From the NCBI RefSeq assembly GCF_014873755.1, contig NZ_JADBEG010000001.1, positions 9,798,501 through 9,862,500 of the forward strand: a stretch of DNA of 64,000 nucleotides, in the 5' to 3' direction. The notes below the pieces were generated by a model, which worked only from the letters and a program-made list of their open reading frames with translations, had not been told where the DNA came from and made no database searches. The DNA comes from Amycolatopsis lexingtonensis (GTDB lineage Bacteria; Actinomycetota; Actinomycetes; Mycobacteriales; Pseudonocardiaceae). Shown piece after piece: positions 7,859 through 16,114 of the stretch (position 1 is its first letter; each line of letters starts with the position of its first letter). The position numbers and the translations under genes were made by a program.

Positions 7859-9552
7859 GATGCCATCGAGAGGGTCGCGCCCGGGACTTCCGGGCGCGGG
7901 GATGGTGGAGTGCGGAGACGATCGACCAGCTCGTGAAGGAGCGGGTCAGTGCCGACCCGGAGGGTCTCGTGCTGGTCGATCCACCGAACACCACCGCACT
8001 GGTCGGACGCGACCCGGTGCGGTGGACCTGGAACCGGCTCGACGAACGCGTCGACGTCCTGGCCGCGTTCCTGCTCGCCAGAGGGGTGCGAGCAGGTGAC
8101 GTCGTGGCCGTGCAGCTGCCGAACTGCTCGGCCCTGGTCCAGGCGTTCCTCGCGATCGTGCGGATCGGTGCGGTGGTCACGCCGTTCCCGGTGTCCTACC
8201 GGGAGCACGAGATGGGTCCGATGTGCCGGCGCACCGGAGCTGTCGCCGTGGTGACCGCCACCAGATACGGCGAGCACGAGCTCGCCGGGGCGGCCCTTGG
8301 GCTAATCGGCGCTGCGGCGCCGTCGGTCCGGTTCGTCGTCGCCCGGGGGGACGACGAACCGGCCGGCGCCCTGGCCTGGCCCGAAAACCCACTGTCCGAA
8401 GTGGAGAAGTCCACTCTGGACGAGTACTTGTCGACACTCGACACCGACGTCAACGACTGCGTGACGATCTGCTGGACGTCCGGCACCGAAGCCGAACCGA
8501 AAGCGGTTCCGCGCTGCCACGGCGACTGGCTCGCGACGGCCGGCGGCTGCGTCCAGGCCGCGGGGATCACGCGGGAAGACGTCCTGCTGTCGCCGTTCCC
8601 GATGACGAACATGGCCGGCATCGGCGGGATGTTCCTGCCCTGGCTGCTGACCGGCGCCGTGTTCGTCCCGCACCACCCGTTCGACCTGCCGGTGTTCCTG
8701 GGCCAGCTCGCGGCCGAACGCGTGACGTACACGCTCGCGCCGCCGGCGTTGCTCACCATGCTGCTGCACAACGAGAAGATACTGTCCGGAGTGGACATTT
8801 CGAACGTGCGCAAGATCGGCTCCGGCTCGGCGCCGCTGTCGCCGTGGCTCGTGCGCACCTGGGCCGAGCGGTACGGCATCGACATCATCAACTTCTTCGG
8901 CTCCAACGAAGGCACCGCGCTGCTGTCCGGTCCGGTGGACATCCCGGACCCCGATCAGCGCGCGAGCTACTTCCCGAACTACGCCTCGGACGTCACGTGG
9001 TCGACGCCGGTCGCCGGCTGGACGTCGGTGCGGCTGCACGACCCGGTCACCGGCGAGCAGGTCACCGAACCGGGGCGGCCCGGCGAGCTGCACATCGCCG
9101 GGCCGACGGTGTTCGCCGGCTACCTGACTTCGATGGGCGAACCGCTCGACACGTCGTCGTTCGACGAAGACGGGCACTTCCGCACCGGCGACGTCTTCGA
9201 GATCGACGGCGGGCGCGGGGAGTTCCTGCGGTACGTCGACCGGACGAAGGACCTGGTCATCCGCGGCGGGATGAACATCTCGCCGGCCGAGGTCGAGGGC
9301 CTGCTGGCCGGGCACCCGGACGTCGCGGACGTCGGCGTGATCGGCGTGCCGGACGACGTCATGGGGGAGCGGGTGTGCGCGGTCGTCGTGCCGGGCGAGC
9401 GCAAGCCGTCGCTCGACGACCTGGTCGCGTACCTGCGCGAGCGGAAGGTGGCCGCGTTCAAGCTGCCGGAACGGCTCGAGTACGCCGACGCCTTGCCCCG
9501 CAACCCGGTGGGGAAGATCCTGAAGCGGAAGCTGCGGGAAAGTCTGGAGTGA
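7855..9552 (+). CDS. Acyl-CoA synthetase (AMP-forming)
   Basis: 565-residue class I adenylate-forming enzyme that activates a carboxylic acid to acyl-AMP and then acyl-CoA. Visible motifs: the phosphate loop TSGTEAEPK (208-216), FFGSNEGT, HFRTGD, a linker arginine in YVDRTKDL, and the C-terminal catalytic lysine in NPVGKILKR. The P-loop is slightly unusual because EAE replaces the common TGx/TGR. The ATG overlaps the upstream stop by 4 bases, so it is translationally coupled to the oxygenase. No ORF-internal signal narrows the acid; context suggests the oxidised cleavage product of the upstream enzyme. Confidence 0.88.
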   Translation: MRCHREGRARDFRARGWWSAETIDQLVKERVSADPEGLVLVDPPNTTALVGRDPVRWTWNRLDERVDVLAAFLLARGVRAGDVVAVQLPNCSALVQAFLAIVRIGAVVTPFPVSYREHEMGPMCRRTGAVAVVTATRYGEHELAGAALGLIGAAAPSVRFVVARGDDEPAGALAWPENPLSEVEKSTLDEYLSTLDTDVNDCVTICWTSGTEAEPKAVPRCHGDWLATAGGCVQAAGITREDVLLSPFPMTNMAGIGGMFLPWLLTGAVFVPHHPFDLPVFLGQLAAERVTYTLAPPALLTMLLHNEKILSGVDISNVRKIGSGSAPLSPWLVRTWAERYGIDIINFFGSNEGTALLSGPVDIPDPDQRASYFPNYASDVTWSTPVAGWTSVRLHDPVTGEQVTEPGRPGELHIAGPTVFAGYLTSMGEPLDTSSFDEDGHFRTGDVFEIDGGRGEFLRYVDRTKDLVIRGGMNISPAEVEGLLAGHPDVADVGVIGVPDDVMGERVCAVVVPGERKPSLDDLVAYLRERKVAAFKLPERLEYADALPRNPVGKILKRKLRESLE

Positions 9553-9556
9553 GGCC

Positions 9557-10744
9557 ATGACGGTGTTCGTGCTGGGCGGGGCGCAGAGCGACTTCGCGCG
9601 CAACTTCGCCAAGGAGGGGCGCGGGATCCTCGAGCTGTTTGCCGAGGTCGTGCCCGCCGCCCTCGCGGACGCCGGGGTCGCGCCCGAAGACGTCGAGGTC
9701 GCGCACGTCGGGAACCTCGCGGCCGAGCTGTTCACCGGCCAGGCCCAGCTCGGCGGGCTGCTGGTGGCCGCGGTGCCGGAACTGGACGGGGTGCCGTCGA
9801 CCCGGCACGAAGCCGCGTGCGCGTCCGGCAGCACCGCCGTGCTCGCCGCGTGCGCGGACATCGAGGCGGGCCGTTACGACGTCGCGCTGGTCGCCGGGGT
9901 CGAGCTGATGCGCAACGTCGACGGGCAGCGCGCGGCCGAGCACCTCGGGTCCGCCGCGTGGGCCGGGCACGAAGCCGTCGGCGCGAAGTTCCCGTGGCCC
10001 GCGTTGTTCGCCGAGGTCGCTTCCGGGTACGACGAGCGGTACGGGCTCGACCCCGAGCACCTCGGGCAGTTCGCCGCGCACGCTTTCGACCGCGCGGCAA
10101 GAAATCCGCTCGCCCAGGCCCGCGACTGGCGCTTCCCGGCCGGTGCCTTCGGCGCCGACGACGACCTCAACCCGGTGATCGAGGGCCGCCTGCGCAAGCA
10201 GGACTGCGGCCGGATCACCGACGGCGCCGCGGCGGTCGTGCTGGCCTCGCCCGCGTTCGCCGAACGGCTCGGCGGCGGCTTCCCGCGCATCGCGGGCTTC
10301 GGGCACCGCACGGCCCACATCGGCCTGGCCGAGAAGCTTTCCGCCGGGGGCGAGTACCTGTTCCCGCACCTGCGCGGCGCGGTCGTCGACGCCTACGAGC
10401 GCGCGGGGGTGCCCGGCCCGGACGCGCTCGACGTCGTCGAGCTGCACGACTGCTTCACCATCACCGGGCTGGTGGCGCTGGAGCACCTGGGCGCGGCGCC
10501 GCCCGGCGACGGCGGCCGGTTCATCGCCGAGGGCGGCCTCGACGCGGCCGGCATCAACCCGGGCGGCGGCCTGATCGGGCTCGGCCACCCGGTCGGCGCC
10601 ACCGGCGTCCGGATGCTGCACGACGTTTCCCGGCAGGTGACCGGGAAAGCGGGCGAGACGCAGGTCGAGGGCGCGCGGACGGCGTTGACGCTCAACGTCG
10701 GCGGCTCGTTCACCACGGTCGTGACGATGGTGGTCACCGCATGA
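9557..10744 (+). CDS. SCP2/sterol-carrier-type thiolase
   Basis: 395 residues. The nucleophilic cysteine is Cys88 in EAACASGS. Later blocks are HDCF and GHPVGATG, and the C-terminal block is NVGGSFTT, where classical thiolases have a cysteine. This combination is typical of SCP-x/SCP2-type thiolases, which remove acetyl- or propionyl-CoA from branched, sterol or phenylpropanoid side chains. The gene starts 4 bases after the acyl-CoA synthetase and overlaps the next gene (ATGA). It is consistent with chain shortening after CoA activation. No hydratase or 3-hydroxyacyl dehydrogenase is in the operon, so those steps must be encoded elsewhere or are not needed. Confidence 0.88.
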   Translation: MTVFVLGGAQSDFARNFAKEGRGILELFAEVVPAALADAGVAPEDVEVAHVGNLAAELFTGQAQLGGLLVAAVPELDGVPSTRHEAACASGSTAVLAACADIEAGRYDVALVAGVELMRNVDGQRAAEHLGSAAWAGHEAVGAKFPWPALFAEVASGYDERYGLDPEHLGQFAAHAFDRAARNPLAQARDWRFPAGAFGADDDLNPVIEGRLRKQDCGRITDGAAAVVLASPAFAERLGGGFPRIAGFGHRTAHIGLAEKLSAGGEYLFPHLRGAVVDAYERAGVPGPDALDVVELHDCFTITGLVALEHLGAAPPGDGGRFIAEGGLDAAGINPGGGLIGLGHPVGATGVRMLHDVSRQVTGKAGETQVEGARTALTLNVGGSFTTVVTMVVTA

Positions 10745-11724
10745 GACTCTCGGTGTCGCTGGGGCTCTGGCAGGACCGGCCGCCGGAGGAGGCGCTGGAG
10801 ACCGCGCGCGCCGCCGAGGCCGCCGGGTACCCGGAGCTGTGGATCGGCGAGATGGCGACGTGGGACGCGTTCGCGCTGGGGACCGCGATCGGCGCGGCGA
10901 CGTCTTCGCTTTCGCTGACGTTCGGGCCACTCGCGGTCACCGTGCGGGACCCGGCGACGATCGCCATGGGCGTCGCGTCGGTGGCGGCGTTGACGGGCCG
11001 CCCGACGGGCGTCGCGCTGGGGACGTCCAGCGACGTCGTGGTGCGCGGCTGGCACGGCCGGTCCCGTTCGCGCGCGGCCACCGCGCTGGAGGAGTCGGCG
11101 ATCGCCGTCCGGCAGCTGGTTTCCGGCGAGAAGTCCACTGTGGATGGTTCGGTGGTGGGGTCGCAGGGGTACCGGTTGCGTTTGGCCGCCCCGAAATCGC
11201 CGTTGACGATCGCCGCGTTCGGCCCGCGGGCCCTCGACGTCGCCGCGCGGCACGCGGACCGGATGGTGGTCAACCTGGTCAGCCCGGCGGCCGCGGCGAC
11301 GCTCGTGCGCGGCCTGCGGGAGGCGGCATCACGGGCGGGGGTCGAGGCGCCGCCGGTGGCCGCGTGGGTCGTCGGGGCGGTGGACCCGGACGCGGCGTCG
11401 CTCGAACAGCTGCGTCGCGGCGTGGTCGGGTACCTCGCGGCACCGGGCTACGCGGACATGTTCCGCGCGGCCGGGTTCGGTGCGCTGGTCGACTTCGCGC
11501 GCACCCGGCCGCACCCGCGTGAGCTGCTGGCCGCGGTGCCGGCCGAGGCCATCGCCGTGGTCGGGCTGCTGGGATCGCGCGCGGAAGTTGCCGCGAAGGC
11601 CGCCGAGTACGCGGCGGCGGGGATCGACGAGCTGGCGATCGTGCCCGCGACCAGCGACGACGACCCCGGTGGCGCGAAAACCCTGGAGGCGTGTCGATCC
11701 GCGGTGCGCCCGTTCGACGCGTAG
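10741..11724 (+). CDS. LLM-class (luciferase-like) oxidoreductase, probably F420-dependent
   Basis: 327-residue bacterial-luciferase-fold protein starting MRLSVSLGLWQDRPPEEAL, with the family's early AAEAAGYPELWIGE and a GVALGTSS strand. LLM proteins use FMN or coenzyme F420; the actinobacterial context, with fbiC at 58.5 kb, makes F420 more likely. It overlaps the thiolase stop by 4 bases. A redox step on a carbonyl or alcohol of the degraded compound is inferred, but the sequence does not reveal the reaction. In-frame sequence upstream of 10741 is antisense to the thiolase and is not translated. Confidence 0.82.
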   Translation: MRLSVSLGLWQDRPPEEALETARAAEAAGYPELWIGEMATWDAFALGTAIGAATSSLSLTFGPLAVTVRDPATIAMGVASVAALTGRPTGVALGTSSDVVVRGWHGRSRSRAATALEESAIAVRQLVSGEKSTVDGSVVGSQGYRLRLAAPKSPLTIAAFGPRALDVAARHADRMVVNLVSPAAAATLVRGLREAASRAGVEAPPVAAWVVGAVDPDAASLEQLRRGVVGYLAAPGYADMFRAAGFGALVDFARTRPHPRELLAAVPAEAIAVVGLLGSRAEVAAKAAEYAAAGIDELAIVPATSDDDPGGAKTLEACRSAVRPFDA

Positions 11725-11726
11725 GC

Positions 11727-12245
11727 ATGAGCGAACCGACGCACACCGAGAACCTCGACCGGACCGGGTCCGCGGCGTTGCCGTGGAGCAGGGCGCGCGA
11801 CCTTCTCGCGACCCAGACCCCGCACGAAAACCTGACGTTCTTCGTCGGGACCATCCGCCCCGACGGCCGCCCGCACGCCGCCGGCGTCGGCGCGATCTGG
11901 GTGGACGACGCGCTGTACTTCAAGGGCGGGCCGGGCACGCGCCGGTCCCGCAACCTCGCGGCGAACCCGGCGTGCACGGTGTCGGTGCGGCTGAACGGGC
12001 TGGACCTGACGATGGAGGGCGAGGCCCACCGCGTCACCGACGAGCCGACGCTGGAGAAGGTCGCGGCGGTCTTCCGCGAGGGCGGCTGGCCGGCGACGGT
12101 GGTCGGTGATGGGCTGACGGCACCGTTCACGGCGCCGAGCGCGGGGCCGCCGCCGTGGCACCTGTACGTGCTCACGCTGCACCGCGCGATCGGCGTCGCC
12201 GGCGCGGAGCCCCACGGTGCGAGCCGCTGGGACTTCACCCGCTGA
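11727..12245 (+). CDS. Pyridoxamine 5'-phosphate oxidase-fold flavin/F420-binding protein
   Basis: 172 residues with a split-barrel fold: TFFVGTIRPDGRPHAAGVGAI is the typical strand pair, followed by LYFKGGPGTRRSRNLAANP, a phosphate-binding pattern of the PNPOx-like superfamily. Members bind FMN, F420 or haem; many actinobacterial ones are F420-dependent reductases. It starts 2 bases after the LLM gene stop and is the last gene of the carotenoid-oxygenase operon. An in-frame ATG at 11691 would overlap the upstream gene by 34 bases, so 11727 is preferred. The exact reaction is unknown. Confidence 0.78.
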   Translation: MSEPTHTENLDRTGSAALPWSRARDLLATQTPHENLTFFVGTIRPDGRPHAAGVGAIWVDDALYFKGGPGTRRSRNLAANPACTVSVRLNGLDLTMEGEAHRVTDEPTLEKVAAVFREGGWPATVVGDGLTAPFTAPSAGPPPWHLYVLTLHRAIGVAGAEPHGASRWDFTR

Positions 12246-12263
12246 CCGCCGGGCCCGGGACGA

Positions 12264-12348
12264 GCGCCCCAATGTGGCGTTCGGTGCGTCAGACGCACCC
12301 AATGTGGCGTTCGGTGCGTTGGACGCACCCAACGCCACATTGGGGCGC
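12264..12348. repeat. 85-bp intergenic hairpin element, family A, copy 1
   Basis: Two direct copies of a 30-bp unit beginning AATGTGGCGTTCGGTGCG (12271 and 12301) are followed by the inverted form AACGCCACATTGGGGCGC, so the ends GCGCCCC/GGGGCGC pair. It lies between convergent genes and can act as a terminator. Copies 2-4 are at 46445, 54005 and 54134. Confidence 0.85.
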
Positions 12349-12361
12349 ATCGGCGGACTCT

Positions 12362-13603
12362 TCAGCGCGCCGGAGGTAGCGAGGCTCGGCGGGCCGCGAG
12401 CGCCGCGATGATGCGGGGGAGGCCCGCCGGGTGGAGCGGGTCGATGCCCGTCAGATCACGGACCTTCCGCAGGCGGTAGTCGACCGTGTTCGGGTGGACG
12501 TGCAGGCGGGTCGCCGCGCGGCGGCGGTTCGTGTCCAGCTCCAGGTACGCCGACAGCGTTTCCACCAGCTCCGGGTGCGCCTCCAGCGGGGCGAGCACCG
12601 CGGCCAGGCGGTCGCGCGCCGCGCCCGGGCGGGTCAGCTGGTACTCCACCAGGACGTCGTCGAGGCGGTACAGGCCCGGCTCGCGGCCGAACCAGCGCAG
12701 CACGTCCAGCACCTCGGCCGTCCGCCCGGCCACCACCCGGACCTCCGGCGGCGTCGCCGTCTCGGCCGCCGCCAGCACGTCGACGCCCGCCGCGCGCCCC
12801 GCCGCGTCGAGCACCGCGTGCCAGCCCGCTATCTCCGTCAGGCGGCCGGCCAGTGGCAGCAGGACCAGCCCGCCCGGGCCGTCCAGGGACGCCAGGACGC
12901 CGTCGCCGCAGGCGTGCTCGAACGCCGCGAGGAAGCGGCGCAGCTTGCGGCGGACCGCGATCTCCGCGTCCACCCCCGGCGACGCCTCGTCGGCGTGCGG
13001 CCCCAGCTCGACGCTCAGCACCAGGTACCGCGCCGGCAGCGCGATCCCGGCGCTGCGGGCGACGACGTCGACCGGGCCACCGTCGGCCAGCACCGACAGC
13101 AGCGTGCGCCGCGCCGTGTGCTCCTGGCCGACCTTCGTGCGCAGTTCCTCGAGGTAGCCCCGGGTGACCGCGGCGGTGACCGCGCCGACCCACGCCAGCA
13201 CGCGGTCGGCCACTTCGAGCAGGTCGGCGACGTCTTCGCCGCCCGCTTCGGCCGACCCGACGGCGAAGATCTCCCGCGCGCCGACGTGGTAGGCGTTCAG
13301 CACGGCTTCCAGCGGGAAGCCCTCCTCGGCCCGCCGCACCGCGGACGCGCCGATCTGCCGCAGCTCGGCGTCGTTCAGCTCGCGGTCCTCGCGCAGGCTC
13401 CGCGCGAACGCCCGCACGGCCTGCCGGGTGATGCCCGCGATGTCGCCGGCCAGCTCCTCCACCGGCAGCCGCCGGTAGTCCGCGACCTCGGCCTGGATGC
13501 GCGCCAGCACCCGCGTGATCAGCTCGGGCTCGTCCCGGGTGAGCCGCTCGTGCACGCGCTGCCCGCCGAGGGTCAGGTCCGCGCCGGTTTTGTGCTCCGT
13601 CAC
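12362..13603 (-). CDS. PucR/CdaR-type transcriptional regulator with C-terminal HTH
   Basis: 413 residues. The C-terminal 60 residues (LSAYLELDTNRRRAATRLHVHPNTVDYRLRKV region) form the HTH_30 domain of the PucR/CdaR family. The N-terminal half is an alpha-helical sensor-like region of the RsbRD/GGDEF-like type often found in these regulators. The GTG at 13603 is chosen because GAGGGG lies 7 bases before it; longer frames read through antisense of the esterase. It is divergent from the SGNH esterase gene (105 bases apart), which may be its target. The ligand is unknown. Confidence 0.85.
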   Translation of the reverse strand: MTEHKTGADLTLGGQRVHERLTRDEPELITRVLARIQAEVADYRRLPVEELAGDIAGITRQAVRAFARSLREDRELNDAELRQIGASAVRRAEEGFPLEAVLNAYHVGAREIFAVGSAEAGGEDVADLLEVADRVLAWVGAVTAAVTRGYLEELRTKVGQEHTARRTLLSVLADGGPVDVVARSAGIALPARYLVLSVELGPHADEASPGVDAEIAVRRKLRRFLAAFEHACGDGVLASLDGPGGLVLLPLAGRLTEIAGWHAVLDAAGRAAGVDVLAAAETATPPEVRVVAGRTAEVLDVLRWFGREPGLYRLDDVLVEYQLTRPGAARDRLAAVLAPLEAHPELVETLSAYLELDTNRRRAATRLHVHPNTVDYRLRKVRDLTGIDPLHPAGLPRIIAALAARRASLPPAR

Positions 13604-13708
13604 AACCGTTCCCCTCGTTCTCTGCCCGGATTCCCAGTCATTCCGGCCACCCGCGGTGCCGATGGTGTCACGGAGACCAGCCATCGGCACAACGTCAAGG
13701 AGGACGGC

Positions 13709-14554
13709 GTGCGAGTGAGGACTACGGCGTTCATCACGATCTTGGTCACCGCGCTGACGTTCACGACGGCGGGCACCGCGGCCGCCGCAAGCGGGGAGTA
13801 CGTGGCACTCGGGGACTCGGCCGCGGCCGGCCCGCTGATCCTGCCCCCGGACCTCTCGTCCCTGGGTTGCCTCCGGTCGCTCGCGGACTACCCGCACGTC
13901 GCCGCGTCGCAGCTCGGCGTCCCGCTCAAGGACGTGACGTGCTCCGGGGCGACGACCGCGGACATATACGCGCCGCAGTCGACGGAGACCGGCCCGGTCC
14001 CGCCGCAGCTGGACGCGCTCAGCGCCGCCACCGAGACGGTCACCGTGACGATCGGCGGCAACGACGTCGGCCTGGTCGGCGCCGCGACCAGCTGCATCAA
14101 CCTGCTCCCCGGCATCAACCCGGACTGCGTCGACCGGTACACCGCCGGCGGCCACGACCAGCTCGCCGAGCGGATCGCCGCGTTCGAACCGACGTGGGGC
14201 GCGCTGCTCGACGCCATCCACGCGCACGCCCCGAACGCGGCCGTCTTCGTCGCCGGCTACGGCACTTACCTGCCGCACAACGGGTGCTGGCCGATCGCGC
14301 CACTGACCCCGCGCGACGCGAACTACATCCAGGGCAGCATCGACAAGACGAACGCCGCACTGGCCCGTCAGGCGGCCGCGCACGACGCGCGGTACGTCGA
14401 CGTCCGGACGGCCTCGATCGGGCACGACGTCTGCAAGCTGCCCGGCGTGAAGTGGTTCGAGAGCGTGATCCCGACCGCGGTCGCGGCGCCGCTGCACCCC
14501 AACGCCACCGGCATGCGCCACATCGGCGCCCTGGTGGCCGCGACGATCGGCTGA
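13709..14554 (+). CDS. Secreted SGNH/GDSL-family esterase/lipase
   Basis: 281 residues. A cleavable Sec signal (residues 1 to about 28, basic start, hydrophobic core, AAAAS end) precedes the SGNH hydrolase domain. Block I is ALGDSAAAG with Ser37, block III is GGND (116-119), and block V is LHPNATGM near the C-terminus with the catalytic His. Six cysteines suit an exported, disulphide-stabilised lipase like the Streptomyces extracellular lipases. The GTG at 13709 lies 5 bases after AAGGAGG; a second GTG at 13715 is also possible. Monocistronic, divergent from the PucR-type regulator. Confidence 0.85.
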   Translation: MRVRTTAFITILVTALTFTTAGTAAAASGEYVALGDSAAAGPLILPPDLSSLGCLRSLADYPHVAASQLGVPLKDVTCSGATTADIYAPQSTETGPVPPQLDALSAATETVTVTIGGNDVGLVGAATSCINLLPGINPDCVDRYTAGGHDQLAERIAAFEPTWGALLDAIHAHAPNAAVFVAGYGTYLPHNGCWPIAPLTPRDANYIQGSIDKTNAALARQAAAHDARYVDVRTASIGHDVCKLPGVKWFESVIPTAVAAPLHPNATGMRHIGALVAATIG

Positions 14555-14559
14555 GCCGG

Positions 14560-14943
14560 TCAGCCCACCCGGGTCAGGCGCGGCCGGTGCGTGGTGACCT
14601 CCGCCGGACGGCGGGGCGCTGGCACCCGCACCGGCACCGGCCGGACCCGGGCCAGGACCCCGGCGACGACGGCCACCGCGAGCACCCCCGCGGCCACTGC
14701 CGACGCCGCGTCGAACGTCAGCTCGCCCGCACGCCCGAGCACGAAGCCCGAATCCAGCGCCCACGCCACCGCCGCGACCCCGATCGCGGCGGTGGCCGTG
14801 CTGCGGAACGCCGTGCCGAGGACCACCAACCCCAACGTCACCAGCGCGTACCACGGGAACCGGGTCGCGCCGGCCACGTCCGCCAGCACCACCGCGACGA
14901 CCGCGGCCCCGCACCCGAACGGGAACCCGAAGCCACCACTCAT
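14560..14943 (-). CDS. Small integral membrane protein of unknown function
   Basis: 127 residues starting MSGGFGFPFG, with about four hydrophobic segments (AAVVAVVLADVAG, YALVTLGLVVLG, AAIGVAAVAWAL, AAGVLAVAVVAGV) and a basic, proline-rich cytoplasmic tail. I do not recognise a family. The same 5' coding segment is repeated at 15068-15106, in frame and 156 bp upstream, with a hairpin element between. A start at 15100 or 15147 is therefore formally open and would add an element-encoded peptide (VLNESFRTSEDLNDSFKT). I prefer 14943 because the extension is repeat sequence. Confidence 0.55.
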   Translation of the reverse strand: MSGGFGFPFGCGAAVVAVVLADVAGATRFPWYALVTLGLVVLGTAFRSTATAAIGVAAVAWALDSGFVLGRAGELTFDAASAVAAGVLAVAVVAGVLARVRPVPVRVPAPRRPAEVTTHRPRLTRVG

Positions 14944-15106
14944 GCCCCCAGCAGCAGGGTTCCGGCAAAGTCGCGGCGGCTCACTCGGCGGCGGCTTCGC
15001 TGACGTCTTGAATGAGTCATTCAGGTCTTCGGAGGTCCTGAATGACTCATTCAAGACACCGCGGACCCACCCGAACGGGAACCCGAAGCCACCACTCATG
15101 CCCCCA
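14912..15106. repeat. 39-bp direct repeats flanking a palindrome element
   Basis: Bases 14912-14950 and 15068-15106 are identical over 39 bp and correspond to the first codons and ribosome-site region of the membrane-protein gene. The 156-bp unit contains the family B hairpin at 15005-15057. This looks like a duplication that accompanied arrival of the element. Confidence 0.85.
15005..15057. repeat. Paired-palindrome hairpin element, family B, copy 1
   Basis: Perfect 21-bp inverted repeat (15005-15025 with 15037-15057). Each arm itself contains the 15-bp palindrome TGAATGASTCATTCA. Related copies lie at 24493, 24682, 58369 and 58475. Confidence 0.9.
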
Positions 15107-15180
15107 TTAGGACCCGCCGGGGCAGGCCAAAGGATGAGCCAGGACACATTCCCTACACCCCGGCCCCGGATCTTGACGCG

Positions 15181-16047
15181 CTATTGACCCGTCACGCGCC
15201 CGATCGCGTCGGCGATCTCCGGCCAGACCGCGCGCGGCAGGTTGTGGCCCATGCCCGGGATGACGAGCAGCTCCGCGCCCGGGATCGCCGCCGCCGTCGC
15301 CTTGCCGCCGCTGACGTTGATCAGCGGGTCCGCGTCGCCGTGGATGACCAGCGCGGGCAGCCGCACGTCGCGCAGGCCGGCGGCGCGGTCGCCGGAGGCC
15401 ACCACCGCGGCCGCGTGGCGGAGCGTGCCGACCGGGTGGCGGGCGCGGTCGTAGTGCAGCGTGGCCTTGGCCAGCAGGAACGCCTCGTCGTCCGGGTAGC
15501 CGGGGGAGCCGAGCCGACGGTAGCCCTCGACGCTGTCGGCCAGCGCCTGCTCGCGAGTCGACGCCGGCGGCCGCGCCAGCAGCCCGAGCGCCCACGGCTC
15601 GGCCTGGCCGACGGTCGGGTCGCCGGTGGTCGACATGATGGACGTGACGGACCGCAGCCGGTCCGGGTGGTCGATGGCCAGCTGCTGCACGATCATCCCG
15701 CCCATCGACGCCCCGACGACGTGCGCGCGGCCGATGCCCAGCGCGTCGAACAGCCCGACGGCGTCGTCGGCCAGGTCGGACAGCAGGTACGGCGCGGTCG
15801 CCAGGTCGCCCGCGGCGAGCGCGGCCAGGTCCGGCGCGGGCAGGTGGTCGAGCCAGGTGGAGAGCCCGACGTCCCGGTTGTCGTAGCGCACGACGAAGAA
15901 CCCGCGGCCGGCCAGCAGCTCGCAGAAACCGTCCTCCCAGGTGATCATCTGGGCGCCCAGGCCCATCACCAGGACCAGCGGCGGGGCCGCCGGGTCGCCG
16001 AAGGTGTCGTACTCGAGCTCGAGACCGTTGGCCTGTGCGCGTGCCAT
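15181..16047 (-). CDS. Alpha/beta-fold hydrolase
   Basis: 288 residues with the classical nucleophile elbow GASMGG (Ser114), the acid in HGDADPL and the catalytic His in GMGHN near the end. The oxyanion region is VLVMGLGAQM. This resembles the TIGR-type alpha/beta hydrolases that act on lipids, lactones or polyketide-like esters. Cytosolic, with no signal peptide. It is divergent from the TetR gene at 16115 (67 bases between starts), so repression by that regulator is likely. The substrate cannot be read from sequence. Confidence 0.85.
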   Translation of the reverse strand: MARAQANGLELEYDTFGDPAAPPLVLVMGLGAQMITWEDGFCELLAGRGFFVVRYDNRDVGLSTWLDHLPAPDLAALAAGDLATAPYLLSDLADDAVGLFDALGIGRAHVVGASMGGMIVQQLAIDHPDRLRSVTSIMSTTGDPTVGQAEPWALGLLARPPASTREQALADSVEGYRRLGSPGYPDDEAFLLAKATLHYDRARHPVGTLRHAAAVVASGDRAAGLRDVRLPALVIHGDADPLINVSGGKATAAAIPGAELLVIPGMGHNLPRAVWPEIADAIGRVTGQ

Positions 16048-16114
16048 TCCCCGATCCTGCCGTACCCGTTCGAAGATGGCACCGGCACGGGCGGTGCGGT
16101 TACCGTTACGCCCC

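Noticed and set aside
14560..15147. 195-residue version of the small membrane protein starting at 15147
   Set aside because: The added N-terminus is read from a hairpin element and a duplicated copy of the gene's own start, so it is unlikely to be the original start.
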